Shown: in pieces, positions 26,837-35,380 of the stretch
Numbering within the stretch: the first letter of the stretch is position 1
Layout: the number at the start of each line of letters is the position of its first letter
NCBI RefSeq assembly: GCF_008711325.1
Contig: NZ_VXDB01000005.1
Span: 173,999 to 237,998 of the forward strand
DNA length: 64,000 nt
Reading direction: 5' to 3'
Source of the DNA: Roseibium sediminis
GTDB taxonomy: Bacteria; Pseudomonadota; Alphaproteobacteria; Rhizobiales; Stappiaceae
Program-made: the position numbers and the translations under genes
Notes under the pieces: model-generated
The model's input: only the letters and a program-made list of their open reading frames with translations
The model's database searches: none
What the model was told of the DNA's origin: nothing

Positions 26837-27889
26837 ATGAGTATTTTCAGGAAAGCCTTGGCAACCACAGCACTGCTTGCGCTGACCAGCGTGTCGGCTC
26901 TTGCCCAGACGGTCGGCCCGAACGGTGAAAGCGCGACGCCGACAGCCTCGGTTGTTGTGCCGGATGCAAGTGTCGATGCTGTCAAGGCAGCCAAATACAA
27001 GGCTGCGCTGCTCTGGCACGACCAGTCCGACTTCGTGAATGCGGTCACGTCTGGCGCGTCCGACGAGTTTGCGCGTCTCGGCATTGAAGTGGTGGCGACG
27101 ACCAGCGCCGGGTTCGACGCAGCCAAGCAGCGCAGCGACATCGAAACCGTTCTGGCCAAGGAGCCGAACATCATTCTCTCCCTGCCGCTGGACCCGGTCA
27201 CGTCCGCAGCCGCCTTCAAGGAAGCCCGCGATGGCGGTGTGTCGCTCACCTTCCTGTCCAACCTTCCGGCAGGCTATGAGCATCCGCGCGATTACGCGGC
27301 TATCGTAACGGACGATCTGTTCCAGATGGGCAAGCAGGCTGCCGATGCGCTGGCTGCAAGTATGGGGAACAAGGGCACGGTCGGCTGGATCTATCATGAT
27401 GCCGAGTATTATGTGACCAATCAGCGTGACAACGCGTTCAAGACGACGATCGAAAATGACTATCCGGAGATTTCGATTGTGGCCGAACAGGGTATCAGCG
27501 ACCCGGCACGCGCCGAGGAAATCGCCAATGCAATGCTGCTGAAGAACCCGGATCTTGGCGGCATCTATGTCACCTGGGCTGGCCCGGCAGAAGGCGTTCT
27601 TGCCGCCTTGCGTTCCAACGGCAACAAGACAACCAAGATCGTCACGCTTGACCTCTCCGAGCCGGTTGCGCTCGACATGGTCCGCGGCGGCAATGTTGCA
27701 GCCATCGTTGCAGACGAGGCCTATGAACTTGGCCGTGCCATGGCGGCAGCGTCCGTCCTGCGCCTGCTTGGCCAGGACGTTCCGCCTTTCGTGGTTGCTC
27801 CTGCAGTTACTGTAACTGCGGATAACGTGGCCGAGGGCTGGCAGAAGTCCCTCAAGATCGATGCTCCCAAGAGCGTCCTCTCCCAGTAA
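26837..27889 (+). CDS. Ribose-type ABC solute-binding protein
   Basis: This 350-aa periplasmic protein has a Sec signal (MSIFRKALATTALLALTSVS, cleavage near ALAQ) and the Peripla_BP_4 fold, with KAALLWHDQSDFVNAVTSGA, EPNIILSLPLDPVTSAAAF, TDDLFQMGKQAADALA and YVTWAGPAEG. It is of the RbsB/FrcB class, but the binding pocket sequence does not reveal the ligand. It starts at ATG 26837 with GGAGG. A 60-bp spacer with a strong stem-loop separates it from the permease. Confidence 0.85.
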   Translation: MSIFRKALATTALLALTSVSALAQTVGPNGESATPTASVVVPDASVDAVKAAKYKAALLWHDQSDFVNAVTSGASDEFARLGIEVVATTSAGFDAAKQRSDIETVLAKEPNIILSLPLDPVTSAAAFKEARDGGVSLTFLSNLPAGYEHPRDYAAIVTDDLFQMGKQAADALAASMGNKGTVGWIYHDAEYYVTNQRDNAFKTTIENDYPEISIVAEQGISDPARAEEIANAMLLKNPDLGGIYVTWAGPAEGVLAALRSNGNKTTKIVTLDLSEPVALDMVRGGNVAAIVADEAYELGRAMAAASVLRLLGQDVPPFVVAPAVTVTADNVAEGWQKSLKIDAPKSVLSQ

Positions 27890-27897
27890 GACACATC

Positions 27898-27918
27898 GGC
27901 GGGCCGGATTGGCCCGCC
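27898..27918 (+). promoter_or_regulatory. Stem-loop between binding-protein and permease genes
   Basis: GGCGGGCC (27898-27905) pairs perfectly with GGCCCGCC (27911-27918) across a five-base loop, 8 bp beyond the binding-protein stop. No T run follows. It resembles the loops after smoE and urtA and probably sets expression differences. Confidence 0.7.
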
Positions 27919-27949
27919 ACCTCTTCCCGCTTCAAGTTCGGATATAAAG

Positions 27950-28903
27950 ATGACCGCGTCCGCATCGCTGTTGCAGCGCATGGATCTGCAACGCTCCGTG
28001 ATTTATCTCGGGTTTCTGGCGATTTTCCTGTTTTTTGCTGTCACGCTGCACGACGACGGGTTCCTGACCACGCGCAACCTGACAAACATCGTGTTGCAAA
28101 CAGCCCCGGCAACGGTCATGGCCATCGGCCTCGTGTTTGCGCTGTCTGCCGGGGAGATAGATCTCAGTTTCGGTTCTGTTGTTGCCGTGTCGGCTCTCAC
28201 CGCCGCCGTGGTGCTGCAGTCCTACCCGTTGGCCGTAGGTGTGCTGGCAGGCCTTGGGGCCGGCATTGCGATCGGGGCTTTCAACGGCATTCTCGTCGCC
28301 TATTTCCGCCTGCCATCCTTCCTCGTCACGCTCGCCACGATGGGTCTGTTTGCCGGGATTGCGCGATCCATGACGGATCTGCGGTCCATCCCGGTCTTGA
28401 ACGACACGTTTACCGGCATCTTCGGGTCCGGCGACCTCTTCGGCATTCCGTCTCTGGTGCTCTGGACCATTGTTGCCGTGATCATCGGTCATGTGGTGTA
28501 TCGCAACACCCGCTTTGGAGCGCATGTGGTGGCAACCGGGGATAATCCCCGCGCGGCCCAGGTCTCGGGCATCAAGGTCCCCCGTGTACGTTTTGCCGTT
28601 TTGACCCTGTGCGGGGCGACTGCCGGTCTTGCAGGCCTGCTCTATTCCGGACGTCTGCAGGCTGCAAAATACACGCTTGGCGAAACCGATCTCATGACCG
28701 TCATTGCGGCCGTCATTGTCGGCGGCACGGCGCTCAATGGTGGCAAGGGCTCGATCATCGGCGCTCTCCTTGGCTGCCTGTTGATGGGCATGCTGAACAA
28801 TGGCCTCATCCTCATGGGCCTTGAGGTCTCCGACCAGATGATCGTGCGCGGTCTCATCATCCTGATCGCCGTTGCCGTTTCGCTCCGCGATACCAGCCGC
28901 TAG
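27950..28903 (+). CDS. Ribose-type ABC permease
   Basis: This 317-aa RbsC/FrcC-like permease has eight to ten membrane segments. Family marks are ALSAGEIDLSFGSVVAVSA (about 64-82), GAFNGILVAYFRLPSFLVTL, GDNPRAAQVSGIKV and VGGTALNGGKGSIIGALLG. It forms the channel for the binding protein just upstream and works with the single-domain ATPase encoded two genes later. The TAG stop opens the palindromic repeat that follows. Confidence 0.87.
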   Translation: MTASASLLQRMDLQRSVIYLGFLAIFLFFAVTLHDDGFLTTRNLTNIVLQTAPATVMAIGLVFALSAGEIDLSFGSVVAVSALTAAVVLQSYPLAVGVLAGLGAGIAIGAFNGILVAYFRLPSFLVTLATMGLFAGIARSMTDLRSIPVLNDTFTGIFGSGDLFGIPSLVLWTIVAVIIGHVVYRNTRFGAHVVATGDNPRAAQVSGIKVPRVRFAVLTLCGATAGLAGLLYSGRLQAAKYTLGETDLMTVIAAVIVGGTALNGGKGSIIGALLGCLLMGMLNNGLILMGLEVSDQMIVRGLIILIAVAVSLRDTSR

Positions 28904-29006
28904 AGCACGTCTCGCATTCACTGAATCACTCGATGTGCTCTAAATATCTGATTTGGCGCATTCCCGGACGGCGAACCGGTATCCACTTCGCCTGGAAATG
29001 CTCTAA
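28901..29006. repeat. RIME/Bru-RS-like palindromic intergenic repeat
   Basis: This element of about 106 bp contains two inverted-repeat modules: AGAGCAC (28902-28908) with GTGCTCT (28935-28941), and nested GCATTCC / GGAAATGC (28958-28964, 28994-29001) enclosing GGCGAA / TTCGCC (28970-28975, 28987-28992). The core around GCGAAGTGG..ACCGGTTCGCC on the reverse strand is a repeat I recognise from many Rhizobiales intergenic regions. It separates the permease gene from the PLP enzyme gene. Confidence 0.65.
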
Positions 29007-29020
29007 CGCCCGAGGTTTTC

Positions 29021-30229
29021 ATGTTTCTCGACGTATTGATCCGCCGCAATCCAAAGTTCATCGAAGCGGCCATGAAACTCCACCAGGATGGAAAGATCCC
29101 GGCCAACGCTTATGTTCTTGATCTGGATGCGGTGGAACGCAATGCACGCAGCTTCAAGTCCGAGGCAGACCGGCACGGCTTGAAAACCTTTGCCATGACC
29201 AAGCAGGTGGGGCGCCATTCCGGCTTCTGCGAGGCGGTCATGAAGGGCGGTATCGAGCGATCTGTTGCCGTGGATATGGCCTGCGCCGTGGCGTGTGATC
29301 GGGCTGGCCTCAAGACCGGCCACCTCGGTCATCTGGTGCAGATCCCGCGTGGGGAAGCCGCCTTTGCAGCGTCCCATCTCAAGCCGGACTACTGGACCGT
29401 TTTCTCGGACCAAAAGGCCAGAGAGGCAGCCGACGCTTCAAAAGCGGCCGGGCGAACACAGAACCTGCTGGCACGCATCCAGACCGAAGGCGACACGTTT
29501 TATCGCGGTCACGAAGGCGGCTTTCCTGCCGAGAAAATGGTCGCGGTTGCGGATCTGCTCGACGCGTATGAAGGCGGCCGGTTCGCCGGGGTCACCACGT
29601 TCCCGGCACTGCTCTTTGATCAGGAAACGCGCAAGGTGAAGCCAACCCCGAACCTTGCAACCCTTGCCCGCGCCGCCGAGGCGCTTGCAAAGGCTGGGCG
29701 CACAGGCATCGAGATCAACGCGCCCGGCACGACGTCTTCTGCTGTATTGTCAGCTCTTGCCGAGGCCGGTGCCACACAATGCGAGCCCGGCAATGGCCTG
29801 CATGGCACGACACCGCTTCATGCCGTTGAAGACCTGCCGGAAGATCCTGCGGTTCTCTATCTCTCTGAAGTCTCGCACCACCATGGCGGCAAGGCGTATT
29901 GTTTCGGCGGAGGCCTCTATATCGATCCGGTCTTCCCGAAATATCAGGTGAAGGCATTGGTGTCCCCTGAGCCCACGTCGAACCGTTCCGCGCTTCTGGA
30001 CGTGGAAATTCCGGATTATTCGGCCATCGACTACTACGCGATGATTGATGCAGCCGGACCACGCAATCCGCAGCCCGGCGAAACGGTTGTCTTCGGCTTT
30101 CGCGGGCAGGCGTTCGTCACACGCGCCCTTGTGGCCGGTGTGCGCGGGATCAGCACCGGAAATCCGGTCGTCACCTCGATTGAAAACGGGTTTGGCGACA
30201 AGGTTGCATGGCCGGGAGTAGGCGCATGA
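29021..30229 (+). CDS. YhfX-like fold-III PLP enzyme
   Basis: This 402-aa protein has an alanine-racemase-type N-terminal barrel. NAYVLDLDAVERNARSF leads to the PLP lysine in FAMTKQVGRHSG (about residue 53), and later GIEINAPGTTSSAVL and CEPGNGLHGTTPLH match the YhfX family. The E. coli relative sits in the poorly understood yhf cluster. The C-terminal domain includes EVSHHHGGKAYCFGGG. Fold-III enzymes racemise amino acids or cleave beta-hydroxy amino acids. It overlaps the ATPase gene (ATGA) and lies within an ABC-transporter operon, so it probably acts on the transported compound or a product of the M20 deacylase. Confidence 0.8.
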   Translation: MFLDVLIRRNPKFIEAAMKLHQDGKIPANAYVLDLDAVERNARSFKSEADRHGLKTFAMTKQVGRHSGFCEAVMKGGIERSVAVDMACAVACDRAGLKTGHLGHLVQIPRGEAAFAASHLKPDYWTVFSDQKAREAADASKAAGRTQNLLARIQTEGDTFYRGHEGGFPAEKMVAVADLLDAYEGGRFAGVTTFPALLFDQETRKVKPTPNLATLARAAEALAKAGRTGIEINAPGTTSSAVLSALAEAGATQCEPGNGLHGTTPLHAVEDLPEDPAVLYLSEVSHHHGGKAYCFGGGLYIDPVFPKYQVKALVSPEPTSNRSALLDVEIPDYSAIDYYAMIDAAGPRNPQPGETVVFGFRGQAFVTRALVAGVRGISTGNPVVTSIENGFGDKVAWPGVGA

Positions 30230-30966
30230 GCGAGATCCAACCGGTTCTGGCCCTGACCAATATTCACAAGGCCTTTGGCGGCGTCGTCGCGATCGAGGAT
30301 TTCTCCCTTGATTTGCATCCCGGCGAAATCGTCGCGCTTGTCGGTGACAATGGCGCGGGGAAGTCGACCCTGATCAAGATCATCTCGGGCGTTTACAAGC
30401 CGACATCCGGCGAAATCTGCCTGTCGGGCGAAACATCCCAGTTTGCCGATGCCAGCGAGGCGCGGGAGAAGGGGATCGAGGTCGTCTATCAGGACCTTGC
30501 GCTCGCCGACCATCAGCCCGTCTACATGAACCTGTTTTTAGGGCGCGAGCTGACCAAGCCTCCTTTCGGCCTGCTCGACAAGGCCCGCATGCGCCGCGAA
30601 ACCCAGGAACTGGTGGACGAACTGGATGTGCGCATTCCTTCGGCCAGTTCCACGATCCGCGATCTTAGCGGTGGCCAGCGTCAGGGCATCGCCATTGCAC
30701 GGGCAACGCACTGGGCAAGCAAGCTCGTCCTCCTCGATGAACCAACGGCCGCTCTCGGAGTTGCCGAAACGGCGAAAGTGGAAGAGCTCGTCCTGTCGCT
30801 CAAGAAGAAGAACCTTGCCATCCTGATCATCAGCCACAGTCTGGATCAGGTGTTCCGCTTGTCAGACCGCATTTGCGTATTGCGCCGGGGAAAGCAGATC
30901 GGCGTGCGCAAGACGGCGGATACCGACAAGAACGAGATCGTCTCGATGATCACGGGCGTTGCCTGA
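30226..30966 (+). CDS. Single-domain sugar-type ABC ATPase
   Basis: This 246-aa ATPase has Walker A GDNGAGKST (about 40-48), the Q-loop VVYQDLALADHQPVYMNLFLG, a signature LSGGQRQG, Walker B LVLLDEPTAALG and the switch His in ISHS. It resembles half of a duplicated RbsA and so is of the FrcA single-domain type. It completes the transporter with the upstream binding protein and permease, though the PLP enzyme gene is inserted between. A GCCTGA/TCAGGC stem around the stop (30963-30985) may end the operon. Confidence 0.88.
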   Translation: MSEIQPVLALTNIHKAFGGVVAIEDFSLDLHPGEIVALVGDNGAGKSTLIKIISGVYKPTSGEICLSGETSQFADASEAREKGIEVVYQDLALADHQPVYMNLFLGRELTKPPFGLLDKARMRRETQELVDELDVRIPSASSTIRDLSGGQRQGIAIARATHWASKLVLLDEPTAALGVAETAKVEELVLSLKKKNLAILIISHSLDQVFRLSDRICVLRRGKQIGVRKTADTDKNEIVSMITGVA

Positions 30967-30994
30967 GCCTTCTTCGCGCTTCAGGCTCCTAGCC

Positions 30995-31885
30995 TCATTG
31001 AAAGATGGCGCTGAGGATCTCTTGAAACTTGTAGGCGGGGCCTGAAAGGCCCCGATCCTCACTTGAAAGAAGACAAAGATTGCAGGTGCCGATGTCGCGC
31101 GGGTCCATCGCCAACCGCTTGTAGCCTGCGATCTGCCGTGGACGGTCGCGGCTTTCTGCCAGAACTTGACAACCGACAAGTGGCAGGTGAGAGAACTCCA
31201 GATGCCCGGCGACGTCCGGCCCGCAATAGTTGCGCTGTACATCGACGCGAAAACGCTCGCAGGCAGCCAGCATTCGGGTGGTGACTTCCGTGCCAACCGG
31301 CGGGAGGACAAGGCGCATGTTCTGGAGTTCGTAAACCTTCAAGGCACCAGACCGCCCGAGCCCGATACCGTTCGGAACAAACGCGCTGAGCTCAAGGTCG
31401 CGAGCATGCAAGACGTTCAATCCTCGGCGCAGAACAGGATTGACGAACATGGCAAGGTCGAGGCTGCCATCGCGTAGCTTGTCGAACAGGTGTTCCTGAC
31501 CGATCTGCTGCATTTCGATATCGACATTTGCATTGTCGCGCTGAAAGTCGCTGATCAGGGAGCGAAGGCCATCGGTGTTGATGTCCTGCGAGACGCCAAA
31601 TTTGACGCTGCCGATGCTCAGGCCACGGATATTGTTGATCTGGTTGCGCACCCGTGCAAAACCGGAGAGCTGGCTCAAGGCATAGGCGTAGAAAATTTCG
31701 CCTTCCGGCGACAGGCGCACACCGCGTGTCAGTCTCTCGAAAAGCTGGATATCGAGGTCAAGTTCCAGCGTCTGGATATGCCGGTTCAGGGCTGACGGGG
31801 AAATCGCCAGAGTGTCCGCAGCACCGCGGATCGAGCCGCTTTCGACAATGGCCTTCACATACCGAAAACTCTGAAGGTGACGCAT
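30995..31885 (-). CDS. LysR family regulator divergent from urtA
   Basis: This 296-aa LysR-type regulator has an N-terminal helix-turn-helix (YVKAIVESGSIRGAADTLAI, then SPSALNRHIQTLE, about 8-41) and a substrate-binding-like effector domain. The start is ATG 31885 with GGAAAGG. It is transcribed away from urtA, and the shared spacer carries a perfect ATTGCGG-N9-CCGCAAT repeat. It probably controls the urea uptake/urease operon, which is unusual because such operons are generally tied to the Ntr system (inference). Confidence 0.85.
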   Translation of the reverse strand: MRHLQSFRYVKAIVESGSIRGAADTLAISPSALNRHIQTLELDLDIQLFERLTRGVRLSPEGEIFYAYALSQLSGFARVRNQINNIRGLSIGSVKFGVSQDINTDGLRSLISDFQRDNANVDIEMQQIGQEHLFDKLRDGSLDLAMFVNPVLRRGLNVLHARDLELSAFVPNGIGLGRSGALKVYELQNMRLVLPPVGTEVTTRMLAACERFRVDVQRNYCGPDVAGHLEFSHLPLVGCQVLAESRDRPRQIAGYKRLAMDPRDIGTCNLCLLSSEDRGLSGPAYKFQEILSAIFQ

Positions 31886-31921
31886 GGTTTTTGCCTTTCC
31901 TGTCAGCATTACCTAGCAAGT

Positions 31922-31935
31922 GGTGCAAAAAACGC
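31922..31935 (+). promoter_or_regulatory. Weak sigma-54-type -24/-12 element before urtA
   Basis: GG (31922-31923) and GC (31934-31935) are spaced by the required ten bases within TGGTGC-N6-CGCA, but flanking bases match the consensus poorly. It would make sense for a nitrogen-controlled urea transporter. Confidence 0.25.
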
Positions 31936-31952
31936 AACGGTAAGGTCAAAAC

Positions 31953-31975
31953 ATTGCGGCAGACTGCACCGCAAT
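31953..31975. promoter_or_regulatory. Inverted repeat in the lysR-urtA spacer
   Basis: ATTGCGG (31953-31959) and CCGCAAT (31969-31975) are perfect inverted repeats with a nine-base spacer, midway between the divergent starts. This is a good candidate LysR binding site. Confidence 0.6.
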
Positions 31976-32064
31976 TATCGGATTACCTCTCTCCCAGTCT
32001 TCCCAAGACAGCCCGTGAAGGCGCCCTCCCAGGCCTTCATCAGCAAACCGAGAGAGTGAAAAAG

Positions 32065-33330
32065 ATGAAGCAGTTTGTACTTGCAGCCGCGCTATTTGCC
32101 TCGACCGCGATGTCATCCGCCCATGCCGATATCAAGGTGGGTGTCCTGCACTCGCTGTCCGGCACCATGGCGATTTCCGAAACGACCCTGAAAGACACCA
32201 TGCTCATGCTGATCGATGAGCAGAACAAGAAGGGCGGCCTGCTGGGTGAGAAGCTTGTGCCTGTTGTGGTTGACCCCGCCTCCGACTGGCCGCTGTTTGC
32301 CGAAAAGGCACGTGAGCTTTTGAGCGTTCAAGAGGTGGACGTCATCTTCGGCGCGTGGACATCCGTCTCCCGCAAGTCAGCCCTGCCGGTTCTGGAAGAG
32401 CTCAACGGCCTGATGTTCTACCCGGTCCAGTATGAGGGTGAGGAAAGCTCGAAGAACGTGTTCTACACGGGCGCCGCACCAAACCAGCAGGCGATCCCGG
32501 CCACCGACTATTTTCTGGAGGAACTGGGCGTCGAGAAATTTGCGCTTCTGGGCACCGACTATGTTTATCCCCGCACGACCAACAAGATCCTTGAGCAATA
32601 TCTGAAGGACAAGGGCATCGCTGCCGAGGATATCTTCGTCAACTACACGCCCTTTGGTCATTCCGACTGGTCAAAGATAGTGGCGGACGTGGTCGCGCTC
32701 GGGGCTGATGGCAAGAAGGTCGGCGTGATCTCGACGATCAATGGCGACGCCAATATCGGCTTTTACAAGGAACTGGCTGCTGCCGGTGTTTCTGCAGACG
32801 ACATTCCGGTCGTGGCCTTCTCTGTCGGGGAAGAGGAACTGTCCGGTCTCGATACCAGCAATCTCGTCGGTCACCTCGCGGCCTGGAACTACTTCCAATC
32901 GTCTGACAACCCGGCCAACGCCGAGTTCGTCAAGGCATGGAAGGCCCGCATGGGTGAGGATCGCGTGACCAATGACCCGATGGAAGCGCATTACATCGGG
33001 TTCAACATGTGGGTGAATGCCGTTGAGAAGGCTGGCACCACGGATGTCGATGCCGTTCGTCAGGCAATGTACGGGCAGGAATTCCCGAACCTGACCGGTG
33101 GAACAGCTGTCATGCTTCCCAATCATCACCTCGCCAAGCCGGTTCTCATCGGCGAAATCCAGGCCGATGGTCAGTTCGATATCATCAGCCAGACCGAGGA
33201 AGTACCGGGCGACGCATGGACCGATTTCCTGCCGGAATCGGCAGTCCTCAAGTCGGATTGGCAGGAGCTCGGGTGCGGCATGTACAACACCGAAACCAAG
33301 ACCTGCGTGCAGCTGACATCCAACTATTGA
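32065..33330 (+). CDS. urtA: Urea ABC transporter binding protein
   Basis: This 421-aa periplasmic protein captures urea for the high-affinity UrtABCDE system. It has a Sec signal (MKQFVLAAALFASTAMSSAHA), then IKVGVLHSLSGTMAISE, the family-typical GAWTSVSRKSALPVLEE, MFYPVQYEGEESS and FNMWVNAVEKAG. The C-terminal CVQLTSNY extension is usual. ATG 32065 gives the signal peptide; a much longer open frame upstream is spurious. It heads a continuous run through ureG. Confidence 0.95.
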   Translation: MKQFVLAAALFASTAMSSAHADIKVGVLHSLSGTMAISETTLKDTMLMLIDEQNKKGGLLGEKLVPVVVDPASDWPLFAEKARELLSVQEVDVIFGAWTSVSRKSALPVLEELNGLMFYPVQYEGEESSKNVFYTGAAPNQQAIPATDYFLEELGVEKFALLGTDYVYPRTTNKILEQYLKDKGIAAEDIFVNYTPFGHSDWSKIVADVVALGADGKKVGVISTINGDANIGFYKELAAAGVSADDIPVVAFSVGEEELSGLDTSNLVGHLAAWNYFQSSDNPANAEFVKAWKARMGEDRVTNDPMEAHYIGFNMWVNAVEKAGTTDVDAVRQAMYGQEFPNLTGGTAVMLPNHHLAKPVLIGEIQADGQFDIISQTEEVPGDAWTDFLPESAVLKSDWQELGCGMYNTETKTCVQLTSNY

Positions 33331-33339
33331 TGTCTTGAA

Positions 33340-33367
33340 GCGGGAGCCGGGGTATCCCGGCTCCCGC
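33340..33367 (+). promoter_or_regulatory. urtA-urtB intercistronic stem-loop
   Basis: A perfect 12-base-pair stem (33340-33351 with 33356-33367, loop GTAT) begins 9 bp after the urtA stop. No T tract follows. It probably stabilises urtA mRNA and partially reduces reading into urtB. Confidence 0.8.
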
Positions 33368-33427
33368 CAGTCACGCCTAACAAAATCGGTCCCTTCCCTG
33401 CATTTTCGATTGATCAAGAAAGACATC

Positions 33428-35377
33428 ATGCTGCGGCTACTGGTTTCGCTTATTGTTTTCGTCCTTTTCATCGGGCCGCCTCAAGCTCAAGAGAGTGGCC
33501 TGCAAGCTGTTCTTCAAAACAACCAAAAGGCGGTGGAGCGGGCGTCCAGAAAAACGGTTGATCCGCTTCTCGACGCGTTGGTGGCAAGTCGGTCTCCCGC
33601 CGTCCCACAGTTTCTGGAAAAGTGGCGTGCCAAGGATGTTTGGCTGAACCAGAAAGACGGCCTCTTTTACTACCTCAAGTCAGAGAAGACAGATCCCGTT
33701 ACCCTTGTTGACATCGAGACAGGCGAGGCTGTGGGAACTGCTCCCAAGGACGACATGAAGCAGCTGAAGCCCAATAGCGGCGTCAGGGAAGTTCTGGCCT
33801 CGGCACTTGTTCGGTTCCAGCTGCAGGCAGATGACAAGGCCCGCCGGATTGCCGCCGTCAGCGCCATCGAGAGATCCGCTGAACCACAGCATCTCGATGC
33901 CCTGCGCAAGGCCGCTGCGGCAGAAGCAGACGCGGAGCTGAAACTCCGCATGGATCGTCTCGTGCGACTGCTTGCCATTCGCTTTGATCCTGATCCGGCT
34001 CAAAGGGTGGCCGCAATCCGCTCTTTCGCATCAAACACGGCGGTCGATGTGCGGGCGGCTCTCAATCCCTTGCTCGCCACGACAATCGTTGTTGCAGACA
34101 AGATGCCCGAAGGGGTCAATCTGGCGCGCCGTCTCACGCCCGGCGCAAATCTGTCCACCGAAGCAGCCTATGATCTTCTGGTCGAGAAGGGCCTCGCACC
34201 GGCAAAACTGACCCGCGATGTTCGGGACAAGGCCTTGCTGGCGCATCTTCAGAACGAAAATGTCGCCGGTATCCCGAGGGCGGAGCTCAATACGGAGGCA
34301 GCCCGATCCGAAGCCTATGCCCTGCTTGCTGAAAATGGATTGGTTCCGCCGCCGGTCACGCAGGCCGAAATTCGGGAGGCTTTGGAGGCGCATGTTTTCC
34401 TCGAGGTTTATGCCGAATCAGACGCGACGGTAACGAATGCGGCACGCGAAAGCCTTGCCTCGATTGAAAACCGCGTAGATCTGTACAGGTCAATTGACCT
34501 TGGCCTCGATGCCCTCTCGCTCGCCTCGATCTATTTTCTGGCCGCCATTGGCCTTGCGATCACTTTCGGTGTGATGGGTGTGATCAACATGGCCCACGGC
34601 GAGTTCATCATGATCGGCGCCTATACCGGTTATGTTGTCCAGCAGGTCATCCCCGATTACACGATATCGATCATTGTCGCCCTGCCGCTGGCTTTCCTCA
34701 TTGCCTTTGCTGCCGGCGTTGCACTGGAGCGGCTGGTGATCCGCCATCTTGTCCACCGGCCTCTGGAAACGTTGCTGGCGACTTTCGGCATCTCCATTGC
34801 CTTGCAGCAACTGGCGAAGAACATCTTCGGCACGCAGGCGCGGCCGCTGACCTCTCCGGCATGGCTTGATGGGGCCTGGGTGATCAACGACGTCATCTCC
34901 ATCAGCCTGATCCGGATCGCGATCTTTGTTCTTGCACTCGGGTTTCTGGGGTTGCTGATCTTCATTCTGACACGCACGCGGTTTGGCCTTGAGGTCAGGG
35001 CTGTGACGCAAAACCCGCGCATGGCCTCGTCGATGGGGATCAATCCGGACAGGATCAACATGCTGACTTTCGGATTGGGGTCAGGGATCGCGGGGATCGC
35101 CGGTGTCGCCATCGGTCTCTTCGCCAAGGTCACGTCCGAATTGGGCTCCGCCTATATCGTGCAGAGTTTCATGACCGTGGTGGTCGGCGGTGTTGGGAAT
35201 ATCTGGGGTACGCTGGCAGGAGCGGGCATGATCGGCAGCCTGCAGAAGGTGATCGAGTTCCTGAACCCGTCCAACACGCTCGCCGCCCAGACCTACATGA
35301 TCATCTTCATCATCATATTCATTCAGTTCCGGCCAAAGGGCATCATCGCCCTGAAGGGCCGCGCGGCAGGAGACTGA
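33428..35377 (+). CDS. urtB: Urea ABC transporter permease
   Basis: This 649-aa permease has a signal-like N-terminus (MLRLLVSLIVFVLFIGPPQAQ), a helical extracytoplasmic domain of about 340 residues typical of proteobacterial UrtB, and a LivH-type membrane domain from about residue 355. It shows NMAHGEFIMIGAYTGYV, ETLLATFGISIALQQL and RAVTQNPRMASSMGIN, the urea-transporter form of the coupling loop. The start at ATG 33428 has a weak ribosome site. It forms the membrane channel with UrtC. Confidence 0.93.
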   Translation: MLRLLVSLIVFVLFIGPPQAQESGLQAVLQNNQKAVERASRKTVDPLLDALVASRSPAVPQFLEKWRAKDVWLNQKDGLFYYLKSEKTDPVTLVDIETGEAVGTAPKDDMKQLKPNSGVREVLASALVRFQLQADDKARRIAAVSAIERSAEPQHLDALRKAAAAEADAELKLRMDRLVRLLAIRFDPDPAQRVAAIRSFASNTAVDVRAALNPLLATTIVVADKMPEGVNLARRLTPGANLSTEAAYDLLVEKGLAPAKLTRDVRDKALLAHLQNENVAGIPRAELNTEAARSEAYALLAENGLVPPPVTQAEIREALEAHVFLEVYAESDATVTNAARESLASIENRVDLYRSIDLGLDALSLASIYFLAAIGLAITFGVMGVINMAHGEFIMIGAYTGYVVQQVIPDYTISIIVALPLAFLIAFAAGVALERLVIRHLVHRPLETLLATFGISIALQQLAKNIFGTQARPLTSPAWLDGAWVINDVISISLIRIAIFVLALGFLGLLIFILTRTRFGLEVRAVTQNPRMASSMGINPDRINMLTFGLGSGIAGIAGVAIGLFAKVTSELGSAYIVQSFMTVVVGGVGNIWGTLAGAGMIGSLQKVIEFLNPSNTLAAQTYMIIFIIIFIQFRPKGIIALKGRAAGD

Positions 35378-35380
35378 GCT

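Noticed and set aside
31654..32064. N-terminal extension of urtA by 137 codons
   Set aside because: The extension runs over the divergent lysR start and promoter region, has random composition, and would bury the signal peptide beginning at 32065.
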